DNA of 64,000 nt from Bog-159 sp963785255 (GTDB lineage: Bacteria; Acidobacteriota; Terriglobia; Bryobacterales; Bryobacteraceae): positions 310,001-374,000 of the forward strand of contig CAWAUR010000009.1 of assembly GCA_963785255.1 (NCBI GenBank), read 5' to 3'. Below the pieces are notes generated by a model, which worked only from the letters and a program-made list of their open reading frames with translations, did not search any database and was not told the DNA's origin. The position numbers and the translations under genes were made by a program. Positions 51,825 through 61,113 of this stretch are shown in pieces (the stretch's first letter is position 1; each line of letters opens with the position of its first letter).

Positions 51825-53987
51825 CTATCTTACCCTGGCCTTACCCTGAGTCGCTTGATAATCCGAATCGTCCACGGTGTCGTGCAGCGTGACGGTGGTC
51901 TTATATGTTCCCGCACTCGCATAAGTATGGCTGCCGCTGACGGCGAAAGGTCCACCGGCGCCTCCGGATATAGTGCCGGACGTGGCGGCGGTGCCATCGC
52001 CCCAATCTACCGTGGCGGTGAAGTCTGGGGCGGTTGCCGTAGCGGTGCCATCCACGAAGTCGGCTACGGCGCCGTTGAACTCGACAGCATGCTTGGCGCT
52101 GATGGCCTTGCCGCTGCCGCCGATCGCGCTCAACCGGCCGATGCTGCCCGCGAAGACCTCGGCGACCCACAGCTTTCCATCGGAACCCACGGCCAGATCG
52201 TTGGCCTGCGCGTTCACGGCACTGACCGCGACCTGGCTGACCACACCGGAAGTGGTGATGCGTCCCACGCCGTTCGGATAATTTTGCGAGAACCACAAGG
52301 CTCCGTCCCCGGCGGCGACCAAGCCCTGTGGCGCGTTTTGGAACTGCGCCGGATACACCGTTGCGGCGCCCGAAGTGGTCACTTTGGCGATGGCGCCGAA
52401 GCTGTTATTCTCAAGCAGCCAAAGGTTTCCATCGGGGCCCGCGGCGATGGGGCCTGGAGAACTTTCGGCGCCCAGCGGGTACTCCGTGATACTAGTTCCG
52501 GTGACGTCAATCTTGCCCACCTGTCCGGCGCTGGACTCCGTGAACCAGAGGTTACCGTCCGGTCCGGTGACAATATACTGCGGGCCCGCGCCGGGTGTGG
52601 GTAAGGGAAACTCGGTCGCGACGCCGCTGGTGGTGATGCGGCCGATCGCATTCGTACCGTAATCCCCGAACCACAGGTTGCCATCCGGTCCGGAAGTGAT
52701 CCCCCAAAGGCCATGAAATCCCGATCCAAGGCTATATTGCGTGACCGTTCCCGCCGTCGTGATCTTCCCAATCTGACCCGTGTTCTCTTCGGTAAACCAT
52801 AAGTTGCCGTCGGAACCGGCCACGATTCCGCCCGGCTCGGTTTGCGCGCCCAGGGGAAAGGTCGTGACAGTTCCCGCAGTATCGATGTTACCCACGCTAT
52901 ACCCGTAAAGTTGCGTGAACCAGATCTTACCATCGGGCCCCAGAGTGTCCCAGAGGGGTTGTGATCCGACGCTCAAGGCATACGTATTCGTGAGCACGCC
53001 GGCAGTGGTCATTCGGGCGATGTTATTCGTAAGATTGCCAACAAACCAGAGTGCGCCATCGGATCCGGAAGCGATGCCGGTGGGATAAAAAACCGTGCTG
53101 ATGGGGAATTCCCTGACAGTGCCGCCCGGCGTTACATAGCCGACCGCTAATATGGCCGTGAACCAGACATTTCCATCGGGTCCCAATGTGATTCCGCTAT
53201 AACCGCCATATTGGAGCGAATACTCCGTCTCAACTCCGGAGGTCGTAATCTTCGCCACATGGCTTTCTTCGATAGCCCAGAGGTTACCGTCGGAACCCGC
53301 GGTGATGCCCAGGGGGATATCGTTCGTCGAGTAAGTAGTGACTACGCCGGACGTGGTGATTTTGCCCATGACGTTCGTGCCCGCGCCGCCAAAATAAACG
53401 GCTTGCGGATTTACAAACCAGAGATTCCCGTCGGGGCCGGACGCGATTCCCGCGTTGTAGAAAGCGAAGGCCTGGAATGTGCCCGCGTTGATATGAGTGG
53501 GATATTCGGTGATTTCGCCGGCCACGGTGATCTTGCCGATGGCGAACAAGCCGGTCTTCTTCTGATCGACGAACCAGAGATCGCCGTCGGGGCCGCTGGT
53601 AATGGCTTGCGGATAACTTCCCGCGGGCAAGGAGAACTGCGTGAGGTGCGTCCCCGACGTGCTGATGTGGCCGATCTTGCCGGCAAGCTGATCCGTGAAC
53701 CATATATTTCCATCGGCGCCGCTGGTTATTCCAAGCAACCACTGCGCGTTGTGGATGGGGTACTGCTTGATGACGCCGGCATTCGTGATGCGGCCAATCA
53801 TCTGAGAGCCTTGTTCCGTGAACCAGAGGACGTGATCGGGGCCCAGGGTAATGTTTACCGGTGCCGGGTCACGGCCCGGCGGCACCAGAAAGTCCGTGCT
53901 TCCGAAAGCGATGCGCAAAGGGGCTGCCGCCGAAGCCAGGAAGAAGAGAGAACTCCAGGTTGCCGTCTTCGTCCGGGATAAGAACAT
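51825..53987 (-). CDS. Secreted virginiamycin B lyase-like beta-propeller with PKD-like end
   Basis: 720 residues; ATG 53987 with AGGAG upstream. Signal peptide to ~29. Residues ~40-610 hold over a dozen Vgb/NHL-like repeats, each with (G/S)xDGNLWF and a GxIxxITTSGxV strand. ~625-715 is a PKD-like domain (FTATVDWGDGTAATSGTISG, GSHTYASAGTYKTTVTLHDT). Vgb opens streptogramin rings, but such large versions are usually structural or unknown. It ends abruptly after PKD without an anchor. Confidence 0.82.
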   Translation of the reverse strand: MFLSRTKTATWSSLFFLASAAAPLRIAFGSTDFLVPPGRDPAPVNITLGPDHVLWFTEQGSQMIGRITNAGVIKQYPIHNAQWLLGITSGADGNIWFTDQLAGKIGHISTSGTHLTQFSLPAGSYPQAITSGPDGDLWFVDQKKTGLFAIGKITVAGEITEYPTHINAGTFQAFAFYNAGIASGPDGNLWFVNPQAVYFGGAGTNVMGKITTSGVVTTYSTNDIPLGITAGSDGNLWAIEESHVAKITTSGVETEYSLQYGGYSGITLGPDGNVWFTAILAVGYVTPGGTVREFPISTVFYPTGIASGSDGALWFVGNLTNNIARMTTAGVLTNTYALSVGSQPLWDTLGPDGKIWFTQLYGYSVGNIDTAGTVTTFPLGAQTEPGGIVAGSDGNLWFTEENTGQIGKITTAGTVTQYSLGSGFHGLWGITSGPDGNLWFGDYGTNAIGRITTSGVATEFPLPTPGAGPQYIVTGPDGNLWFTESSAGQVGKIDVTGTSITEYPLGAESSPGPIAAGPDGNLWLLENNSFGAIAKVTTSGAATVYPAQFQNAPQGLVAAGDGALWFSQNYPNGVGRITTSGVVSQVAVSAVNAQANDLAVGSDGKLWVAEVFAGSIGRLSAIGGSGKAISAKHAVEFNGAVADFVDGTATATAPDFTATVDWGDGTAATSGTISGGAGGPFAVSGSHTYASAGTYKTTVTLHDTVDDSDYQATQGKARVR

Positions 53988-54302
53988 CGAATGTTTCTCC
54001 TAGTGGATTTCCGCGTCGGATCGACGCCTTTGACATTATACATCGGCCGGCCCAGAGTCTTGCTGAGCTCCGTCGGGTGCTCTGGGGAAACCGCTCCCTG
54101 ATGGTCGCGGCTCCGTAAACCGCGCGCAATCATTACGTGCGTTACCGAACGTCCGTTACCGAACGTCCGCTACCGAGCCGCGTCCGCTACCGAGCCCCGA
54201 CCGTCAGGGAGCGGTCACTTGGCTCAGAATCCCTAAAACGATTAAGCACACCTTCCGCATCCAGGACCATGCCTCTTTTCGGCCTCCGCGGTCAGTCTCC
54301 GT
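53988..54302. repeat. Intergenic region with MITE-like family S element
   Basis: Arm 1 at 54088-54120 (AAACCGCTCCCTGATGGTCG, CGGCTCCGTAAAC); arm 2 at 54188-54214 (TACCGAGCCCCGACCGTCAG, GGAGCGGT), inverted. Between them short tandem copies of GTCCGYTACCGA. After arm 2, CACTTGGCTCAGAATCCC and GATTAAGCACACC match, inverted, the segment at 14985-15035. No gene seen. Confidence 0.75.
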
Positions 54303-56327
54303 CTAAAACGACCACGTCAAGCTGGTATAGCCCGTGTTCGCGTGATAGCCCTGATAAAACGATTCCAGGCCGAACTGCTCGTGATAATTGTAATATTGCC
54401 ATCCTGCATTCCAGCGCAGCTTCTCGCGCAGGCGGATGGAGACGCGCGCCAGCGGCGATTGATAATCGAGCGGAAAAGTCTGGACGGGTGCGAAGATCAG
54501 CGTGCTGGGATCGGTGGTGCCGGGCGGCGCGGCGTTGGCGCGGCCATCGCCCGTATCGTCCGTGATGGTGTAACCCAGGTACAGATCTACGCGCTTGGCC
54601 AGCACGAAACGCGCCAGTAGGTTGCCCGCGTGAATGTTGCTGATGTAGAACTGGTTGCTGGTCAACTGAGTATTAGAGTCTACACCGGCGAAGAATAGGA
54701 CACCCGAGAGCGAATCCAGGTGTAGCTTCGAGTAACTCGCGTCCAGCGTGAACCAGTCGCGCGGGGTCCAGGAAGCGTTGGCGCTGTAATTCCGTGCATG
54801 TGAGCTGTAACTGCTCAGAAGAACTGAGTTGTTATTATAGTTTTCCTTGTAAGTCGCTCCAAGATTGACCTTCTTCAGCCTGTAACCGAAGCGCCCGCCC
54901 AGCGCCTGGTAGTTACGGTCGCTGACTGGAGTGAAGGGCTGGTTGGCGCGGCCCATCTCGCTCTCCAGGTTGACGGTCATGGCTTTTACGGGCTGAATGC
55001 GGACACCGAACAGTCCCGACTGGAGAAGATTTACCTGCTCGTAAGTCGCGCCCGCGAGCGGCCCGGGAATCGCATAATCCTCGATATCTTCGATGCGCCG
55101 GTCGGAGTAATGATAGCCGCCGTAAAACGACAGCCAGCGTTTCGCGCGATAGTGCAGGTCGGTGGCATTCGCGATGGTGCGCAGCCCCAGGTAGCGGAAT
55201 GAGATGAAATCCTGCGATTGGGTGGCCAGATTGAATTGCTCGTAATCGGATGTGCCGTCGATGCGGGTGCTGTCGACGGACGTGTTATTCACCACCGTAA
55301 GCCGTGAAGTGGGAAAGACGCTGATGGAAAGATCGCCCGTAAGCGACGGACGCGAGGCATCGCCGCCCACGAAGACCTGCTGGTTCTGCGCACCTAGCGG
55401 CGTGGCGCCGAACGCATTCTCATCCATGATGAAATTGCGTTGCCCATCCACGTAAGTCACTCGTCCGTTCACCGCCAATGTCTTGCCGCTGCGATTGAGA
55501 TTGCCGAGCCAGTAAGGGCTGGCGCCGTGATACGGCTCGGAACGCTGAAACTGCGAGAGAGTCACTCCCGTGGACGGATTGTCGCCCGTCAGTAAGCCGC
55601 TCTCGTCATATCCCGAATCGTCTTTGAAGAACACCCACGAATGCAGCAGCGTGAGCTTGAAGCCGGCCAGATCCACGTCCGCGCCCAGGCGGTATTCGTC
55701 CGTCTCGCGCCGCACGTTCTCGAACACCGGGAATTCGTTGCCCGCCGTTTCGCAATAAAGGCTGCCATTGAAGCACAACTGCACGGTGGAGAGCGCCGGG
55801 CCATCCTGCGTGTTGCGGCTGTAGCCCATGTGAAACTGAATCTTCGACTGCGGCAGGAGCGTGAGATTGTGATCCTGCATGTGGCGGCTGGTATCCATGA
55901 AGTGCAGGCCGCCGGCGATGGGCAGGCCCGGATTGTAGTAATCGTCCAGACGCCAGAGCATGTCATAGCGGTATAGCTTGTTTTTCTCGATGCGCAGGGT
56001 CACCGACTGATACGGATCGTTGCCCAGACCGATGACGCTGAGCACGATCTGATCGAACCAGCGGCCATGGCCGTCGCGCGAATTGACGCTCAGGTTGCCG
56101 CCCAGCAGGCGGATGCCATCGCCATAATTCACGTCGCTGCGATAGGTTCCCACACTTCCGTCGACCACCGCGAAACGATAGCCGGTTTCAAAGGAATCCG
56201 TGACGTTATAGTCGCTGGTGTTTTCGCCGCGCGGCGAGCCGGCCTGATCCGGCGTGGGCGCGTCCACCTGTTGCGCCGAGGCCGCGTGGCCTGCCAGGAG
56301 ACATGCGATGAGAAGTAGGTTGCGCAT
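54303..56327 (-). CDS. MtrB/PioB-like outer-membrane beta-barrel
   Basis: 674 residues; signal peptide MRNLLLIACLLAGHAASA. Rich in alternating aromatic beta strands over the whole length and ends in the classic C-terminal Phe (TGYTSLTWSF). Begins nine nt after the decaheme gene. In MtrAB/DmsEF systems the barrel wraps the decaheme cytochrome and lets electrons cross the outer membrane. No N-terminal CxxC typical of Shewanella MtrB was found. Confidence 0.82.
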   Translation of the reverse strand: MRNLLLIACLLAGHAASAQQVDAPTPDQAGSPRGENTSDYNVTDSFETGYRFAVVDGSVGTYRSDVNYGDGIRLLGGNLSVNSRDGHGRWFDQIVLSVIGLGNDPYQSVTLRIEKNKLYRYDMLWRLDDYYNPGLPIAGGLHFMDTSRHMQDHNLTLLPQSKIQFHMGYSRNTQDGPALSTVQLCFNGSLYCETAGNEFPVFENVRRETDEYRLGADVDLAGFKLTLLHSWVFFKDDSGYDESGLLTGDNPSTGVTLSQFQRSEPYHGASPYWLGNLNRSGKTLAVNGRVTYVDGQRNFIMDENAFGATPLGAQNQQVFVGGDASRPSLTGDLSISVFPTSRLTVVNNTSVDSTRIDGTSDYEQFNLATQSQDFISFRYLGLRTIANATDLHYRAKRWLSFYGGYHYSDRRIEDIEDYAIPGPLAGATYEQVNLLQSGLFGVRIQPVKAMTVNLESEMGRANQPFTPVSDRNYQALGGRFGYRLKKVNLGATYKENYNNNSVLLSSYSSHARNYSANASWTPRDWFTLDASYSKLHLDSLSGVLFFAGVDSNTQLTSNQFYISNIHAGNLLARFVLAKRVDLYLGYTITDDTGDGRANAAPPGTTDPSTLIFAPVQTFPLDYQSPLARVSIRLREKLRWNAGWQYYNYHEQFGLESFYQGYHANTGYTSLTWSF

Positions 56328-56336
56328 GGCTGGCTC

Positions 56337-57242
56337 CTAACGGAAGAAATACCCGTCGCTGTTGGACCCGTGGATGCGGACGTGGCACAGCGTGCAGCGC
56401 TGATAGCGCGGATCGAGCATGTTATGCGTATTCGAGAGCGCCGGAATGCCGTTATTGCGCGTGCCGAAGTTGTCCGCGCCGTTATGGCAGCGGAGGCACA
56501 GCGTGAAAACCACCGGCCGCTCGAGCAGCTTGGCATTGGTGGATCCATGCGGCACGTGACAGATGCCGCAGCCCTCCACGCGGACCGGCGGATGTTCATA
56601 GGCGAAGGGTCCGCGCTTATCGGCATGGCATTTCAGGCAAGCGTCCTCATTGCCCTCGGCGCGCGACTCCATGCGCGGCCGGTCTGCCATGCCCCAGGTG
56701 GGCGCGAACGATCCGTGCGGATTGTGACAGTCGGTACAGGACATGAAGCCTTCGTTCACGCGATGCTTGAAGGGCATGGAGAACTGCGCGCGCACGTCCG
56801 CGTGACACGTGTAACAAAGATCGGTTTGTTTCTTTGCCAGCAGGAATTGGGGCGCGGGCGATTTGTGAATGGAATGACAGTTCGTGCAGACTACGTCGGC
56901 CAGCGAGTGTGTCGAGCGGCGGATATTGGTTTTTGCGAGATCGCGGGCGTGGCAGGTGAGGCAGGTGTCCAGGACGGCCTTCGGCTCCATCAACGAGAAG
57001 GCATGCGGAATGGTGGATTTGCCGCCGCGCGCTGCTACGTGAGCTTGCCCCGGCCCGTGACAGCCCTCGCATCCGGTACGCTCGGGCGGCAGATCTCCGT
57101 TGGCGATGCTCTTATAGTGCGGGTTCTTGTAAAAGTTGAACCAGATATCGGCGTGACAAGTCTTACATACCTGGCTGCCGACGTATTTATCGGCCGCGAT
57201 GAGGGGCAGGCCCGCAGCTAGTAGGAGAAGCCACCGGTACAC
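56337..57242 (-). CDS. Decaheme c-type cytochrome, MtrA/DmsE type
   Basis: 301 residues, GTG start 57242, signal peptide MYRWLLLLAAGLPLIA. I count ten CxxCH heme sites: CKTCH, CEGCH, CLTCH, CTNCH, CYTCH, CTDCH, CLKCH, CGICH, CLRCH, CTLCH. Length and heme number fit MtrA/DmsE/PioA. A periplasmic electron wire that inserts into the barrel encoded next. No outer-surface cytochrome or terminal reductase gene is adjacent. Confidence 0.93.
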   Translation of the reverse strand: MYRWLLLLAAGLPLIAADKYVGSQVCKTCHADIWFNFYKNPHYKSIANGDLPPERTGCEGCHGPGQAHVAARGGKSTIPHAFSLMEPKAVLDTCLTCHARDLAKTNIRRSTHSLADVVCTNCHSIHKSPAPQFLLAKKQTDLCYTCHADVRAQFSMPFKHRVNEGFMSCTDCHNPHGSFAPTWGMADRPRMESRAEGNEDACLKCHADKRGPFAYEHPPVRVEGCGICHVPHGSTNAKLLERPVVFTLCLRCHNGADNFGTRNNGIPALSNTHNMLDPRYQRCTLCHVRIHGSNSDGYFFR

Positions 57243-57310
57243 ATTCCCACTATAGAAAGAAATTCGCTAAACAACTGCAAATTCTGTGTCCGGCGGCTTG
57301 GGGCACTAAA

Positions 57311-57345
57311 CCACCAGCCACCAGCCACTAACCACCAGCCACCAG
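57311..57345. repeat. Short CCACCAGCCA minisatellite
   Basis: Three to four imperfect copies of a (A)CCACCAGCCA/ACTAA unit just downstream of the response regulator stop. Confidence 0.8.
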
Positions 57346-57350
57346 TGCGG

Positions 57351-58007
57351 CTAGCTGGCCAGCCGTATAATCTTCTTCTGGATGGCGTACTGCACCAGTT
57401 GCGCCTTGTTATGAATATCGAGCTTGCGCATCAGGTTGAACTTGTGCGCTTCGATAGTCTTCACGCTGAGGTTCAGGGTGCCGGCGATTTCTTTCACCGA
57501 ATTACCCTCCGCCAGGAACTTGAGGATTTCGAGTTCGCGGCGGGTCAGTGTATTAAAGCGCGGTTGGCGCGTAGCGGACTGCACGCGGCTGCGGAAATCG
57601 TCCACCAGGTGCGCGAGCATGCGCGGGCTCAGATAGCTGCCGCCCCTGTGTACTTCGCCGATTGCCGACACCAGTTGCTCGGCGGGACAATCCTTCAATA
57701 GGTACCCGCTGGCGCCCGCTTCCATGCACTCCGCGAGGTAATCTTCGTCGTCATACATGGTCAGGAACAGGACCTTCGTTTCAGGCCGCGATTTGCGGAT
57801 CTGGCGGGTCGCCTCGAAGCTGCTGATTCCAGGCATGCTGACGTCCATCAGCACCACGTCCGGGCGGAGTTCGGCGGCCAAGGTAATGGCTTCCGCCGCA
57901 TTGGCGGCCTCGCCCACCACATCCAGTTCCGGGGTGGCGGTAAGCAGCGTTTTGATGCCCTGCCGGAACAGGGTGTGATCGTCGGTAAGTAGCGTTCGAA
58001 TGGCCAT
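57351..58007 (-). CDS. NarL/FixJ-family response regulator
   Basis: 218 residues from ATG 58007. Receiver domain with acidic pair TDDH (9-11), phospho-acceptor VVLMDVSMPG (Asp55) and Lys in YLLKD. C-terminal LuxR helix-turn-helix: LTRRELEILKFLAEGNSVKE then IAGTLNLSVKTIEAHKFNLM. 58 nt after the kinase gene; it acts as its DNA-binding output and may control the nearby cytochrome/porin genes. Confidence 0.93.
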   Translation of the reverse strand: MAIRTLLTDDHTLFRQGIKTLLTATPELDVVGEAANAAEAITLAAELRPDVVLMDVSMPGISSFEATRQIRKSRPETKVLFLTMYDDEDYLAECMEAGASGYLLKDCPAEQLVSAIGEVHRGGSYLSPRMLAHLVDDFRSRVQSATRQPRFNTLTRRELEILKFLAEGNSVKEIAGTLNLSVKTIEAHKFNLMRKLDIHNKAQLVQYAIQKKIIRLAS

Positions 58008-58064
58008 AGTTCGCCTCAACGAGCGGCGATGTTGGCGCGCCGCCGGTTTTGGAACCGAACGCAA

Positions 58065-59609
58065 TCAACGGCCGGAAAGCGGAATCCGCATGGCGATCTT
58101 CGTGCCATACCCGGGACTGCTGCGGATCTCTAGCGAGCCGCCCAACAGGGCCACCCGCTCACGCATGCCTTTCAAGCCGAAAGACTTCGGTTGATCCACC
58201 GCGCGCTCTACATCGAACCCGACGCCGTTATCGTCGATATTCAGTTCCAATAATGTATCGGTGGATCTGACGAGAAGGTTTACGCGCGAGGCTGCGGAAT
58301 GTTTAGCGATGTTCTGAAAACACTCCTGCACGATCCGGTAGACGGTGGTGGCGGCCTCGGGAGGCGGACAGGTCTTCGAAGGGGTCAGCCGCAGCCGCAG
58401 TTTCACGGGGTAGAGCTTGCGGAACCGGGCGGCCAGGTGGCGGATGGCGGCCGGCAAACCCATGGCCTCGACGGCGGAGGGGTGCAGGGCCGCGATGATG
58501 CGGCGCACCTCGGCGATGATCCGCTCTGTGACCGCGCGCGCCTCGGCCAGTTTCGGACGCAGGTCGTCTGGCGCGGTGCGCTCCAGCATTTCCAGATGCA
58601 GGCGCAGGAACAGCATGGATTGCCCGGCTTCGTCATGCAACTCGCGGCTGATGCGGCGGCGCTCTTCGTCCTCGGCTTCCAGAAGATGCGCCGCCAGCGA
58701 TCGCACCTGCTCCTCACGCGCCGCCAGATCCTCCATGAGCCGGGCGCGTTCAGCGCCGCGTAGGCAACGCTCCGCAAAGGCGTTGAGAAGATCGAGCTCC
58801 CGCGGCAGCCAGCGGTAAGGCGACGGAAATCCGAATTGAATCAGTCCGGCCAGCCGTCCGCCGGAGAAGAAGGGGATGGACCAATAGGATTGAAACAGCC
58901 CGCGCATGGCGGGATCCAGAACCAGGTCTTCGTCGCGGCCACGCGCGGCGATGTAGCGGGGCCGCGCCAGGCGCTTCAATACGCCGGCGGCCAGCGGTGG
59001 ACGCTCCGTGAACGGAAAAAGACGGCCGGCCTGTGCGCGAAACGTGCGCGTGAGGATCACGATAAAGCGGCGCAGAAGATCGTCCAGTCCGGCCGCGTCC
59101 ATTTCGGCGCGCAGCAAGCCGTAAAAGGCCTGCGTTTCGGCCTCGCGCACCTGGTAATACGCGTTATGGACCATCAGCACGGTGCGGAAGTGGAGTTGCC
59201 GGCGGACAGCTTCGAGCGCGGCGCGCTCGCGCGGGCGGCCGCCGCCCAGCAGCCCGTCGAGTTCACGATCGTACTCGCATAGCGCGTCCACCACCTCCTT
59301 GGGCGGGACGTTGAGCTTGGCCAGGCGGCGGCCGTTGTATGCGACTTGCTCGAAGAAATCGGCGGCGGGCCGGCCGGAGGCAGCCATGCGGGCGGCGGCG
59401 CCGGGTGTGATGGAAAGCAGCGCTTTGTGCGTGCGCGCATCGCGGGGTCCTTCCGCTGGGTAGCCGCTCCTGAACCGGCGCAGCGCCGCATCCACGCGTG
59501 CCAGGTGCGGTTCGGCAAGACGGGCGAATCGGACCAGCGGACCATCCGGAGGCCCATCCCAGAGATCGCCGGCATCCGTCTCGATGGATACGGGTTGCGC
59601 GGGGTGCAT
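58065..59609 (-). CDS. NarX-type sensor histidine kinase
   Basis: About 514 residues; ATG 59609, with an in-frame TTG at 59618. No transmembrane helix, so cytoplasmic. N-terminal helical domain (~20-160), GAF-like domain (~175-285), HisKA_3 with RRISRELHDEAGQSM (phospho-His ~325), and HATPase with DNGVGFDVER and FGLKGMRERVALLGG. Partner of the adjacent regulator. Confidence 0.9.
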   Translation of the reverse strand: MHPAQPVSIETDAGDLWDGPPDGPLVRFARLAEPHLARVDAALRRFRSGYPAEGPRDARTHKALLSITPGAAARMAASGRPAADFFEQVAYNGRRLAKLNVPPKEVVDALCEYDRELDGLLGGGRPRERAALEAVRRQLHFRTVLMVHNAYYQVREAETQAFYGLLRAEMDAAGLDDLLRRFIVILTRTFRAQAGRLFPFTERPPLAAGVLKRLARPRYIAARGRDEDLVLDPAMRGLFQSYWSIPFFSGGRLAGLIQFGFPSPYRWLPRELDLLNAFAERCLRGAERARLMEDLAAREEQVRSLAAHLLEAEDEERRRISRELHDEAGQSMLFLRLHLEMLERTAPDDLRPKLAEARAVTERIIAEVRRIIAALHPSAVEAMGLPAAIRHLAARFRKLYPVKLRLRLTPSKTCPPPEAATTVYRIVQECFQNIAKHSAASRVNLLVRSTDTLLELNIDDNGVGFDVERAVDQPKSFGLKGMRERVALLGGSLEIRSSPGYGTKIAMRIPLSGR

Positions 59610-59715
59610 TTGTGCCAAAAGTAGTGGTGGCCGATGGGGGGAAATGTTCTCCGGCCCATCGCGCGCAGATGTCGAATTGAGCCGCTCCCGTTCGTCTTAA
59701 AGGTGGAGGAACGAA

Positions 59716-60222
59716 ATGAAGCCAATGCGCATAGCCGATTCGATTCTAGCCGAATTCAACCAGGAAGCGGCCACCACGAAGCGCGTTCTGGACCGCATCC
59801 CGGGCGACAAACTGGCCTGGAAACCGCACCCCAAGTCCTTTTCGCTGGGGCAGTTGGCGCTGCACATTGCGGCTGCGCCGGGGGCTGTCGCCGAGGGGGC
59901 GCTGCCGGATACGATGGAGGCGCCCGCCTTCGCGCAGCCGGAGCCCGCGAATCTACAGGAAATCCAGGACGCGTTTGCGGAGGGCCTCGAAAGAGTGAAC
60001 AGCGCGCTGAACCGGATGGACGACGCACGGCTGGCGGAGCCTTGGAGCCTCACCCGCAACGGAACCGTCCTGATGTCGGTTCCGCGGATTGCGTTCATCC
60101 GCTCGATCATGATGAATCATATTTATCACCATCGCGGGCAGCTTTCGGTTTATTTGCGGCTGCTGGATGTTCCCCTGCCATCGATTTATGGACCCAGCGC
60201 CGACGAGAATCCATTCGCGTGA
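59716..60222 (+). CDS. DinB-family protein
   Basis: 168 residues, SD GTGGAGGA upstream. DinB fold with candidate metal His in LGQLALHIAAAPG and IMMNHIYHHRGQLSVYLRLL. Divergent from the histidine kinase. Second DinB gene in the window (other at 43426-43953). Confidence 0.9.
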   Translation: MKPMRIADSILAEFNQEAATTKRVLDRIPGDKLAWKPHPKSFSLGQLALHIAAAPGAVAEGALPDTMEAPAFAQPEPANLQEIQDAFAEGLERVNSALNRMDDARLAEPWSLTRNGTVLMSVPRIAFIRSIMMNHIYHHRGQLSVYLRLLDVPLPSIYGPSADENPFA

Positions 60223-60241
60223 CCCCTAGCTCGGCCGTTGA

Positions 60242-60282
60242 GCGGGCCTACGAGGCCCGCGCAGGCAGAGTGCCTGCCCCAC
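60242..60282 (+). repeat. Dispersed double-hairpin repeat, family R, copy
   Basis: Identical 41-bp unit to copy 1 (GCGGGCCTACGAGGCCCGC and CAGGCAGAGTGCCTG then CCCCAC). Lies between convergent genes, touching the FkbM methyltransferase stop. Confidence 0.9.
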
Positions 60283-61113
60283 TTACAAACGCGCGCCATG
60301 CACGTGATACGGCACGTAATACCGCGGATCGTCGCGTGTGACAATACGGAAACCTGCCGCGGACAAAAACTCCTTTACGAAGTCGAGCGTGCGGAAGCTA
60401 TCGCCTTCGCCGCGTCCGGCGCGAAAATCGTGGGCCGCAATGCACACAAATCGCGCGCGTCGCAACGCCTCGCTGCAACCCGGCAGCGCGTGCCGTTCGG
60501 CGCCTTCGATATTCATCTTCAGGAAATCGATGCGCTCAATCCCGTGTTGTTCCGCCAGATCGTCGAAGCGCACGCCGTGCACTGGATAAGTTGCCGCGCC
60601 AGGCGGCCCACTGCGCACATAGTTCGATTCCCAAACCGGCAGCGTCTCTATCTGCAATTCCTCCGTGCGGTCCATCGAGGCATATTGGAGCGCGGTTACA
60701 TTCGCCAGCCGGTTCAGTCTGCATAACCGCTCGAGCACTGCAAACGATAGCGGATGCGGCTCGATCGCCCACACCCGCCCCGCCGGACCCACCGCCCGCG
60801 AGAAGGCCAACACATCCTCCCCGCGTCCTGCGCCGATATCCACGATTACATCGCCTGGTTGCGGCTTATACAGATAGAACCAGTAATCCTCTGCGTCGCG
60901 AAGATGCTTGCGCGCCTGCCCGGCCCAGCGCTCCCACTGGGGCGCGGCCGTGAACAGATCGGGATCCGGGAAACAGTCGGCGCCCACGCGGCGCACCCAC
61001 ATACCGTCCCAGAGAATCTCGATATCCACGCCGGGCATGGCCGCACGCGCGATTTCGGTGGCCCGCCGCGCCCGCGAGGCGCGGCTCTCGCCGGGTGTCT
61101 CAGCGGCCCACAT
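60283..61113 (-). CDS. FkbM-family SAM-dependent methyltransferase
   Basis: 276 residues. SAM-binding VIVDIGAGRGEDVLAFSRAV, then VWAIEPHPLSFAVLERL, and the FkbM-type FDDLAEQHGIERIDFLKMNI followed by EGAERHALPG. Probably O-methylates a sugar or polysaccharide. Its start overlaps the glycosyltransferase stop by 14 nt, so they act together on one glycan. Confidence 0.88.
   Translation of the reverse strand: MWAAETPGESRASRARRATEIARAAMPGVDIEILWDGMWVRRVGADCFPDPDLFTAAPQWERWAGQARKHLRDAEDYWFYLYKPQPGDVIVDIGAGRGEDVLAFSRAVGPAGRVWAIEPHPLSFAVLERLCRLNRLANVTALQYASMDRTEELQIETLPVWESNYVRSGPPGAATYPVHGVRFDDLAEQHGIERIDFLKMNIEGAERHALPGCSEALRRARFVCIAAHDFRAGRGEGDSFRTLDFVKEFLSAAGFRIVTRDDPRYYVPYHVHGARL

Noticed and set aside
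51786..52604. 272-residue plus-strand ORF
   Set aside because: Antisense to the Vgb-like repeats; repeat-derived periodicity gives a false protein-like pattern.
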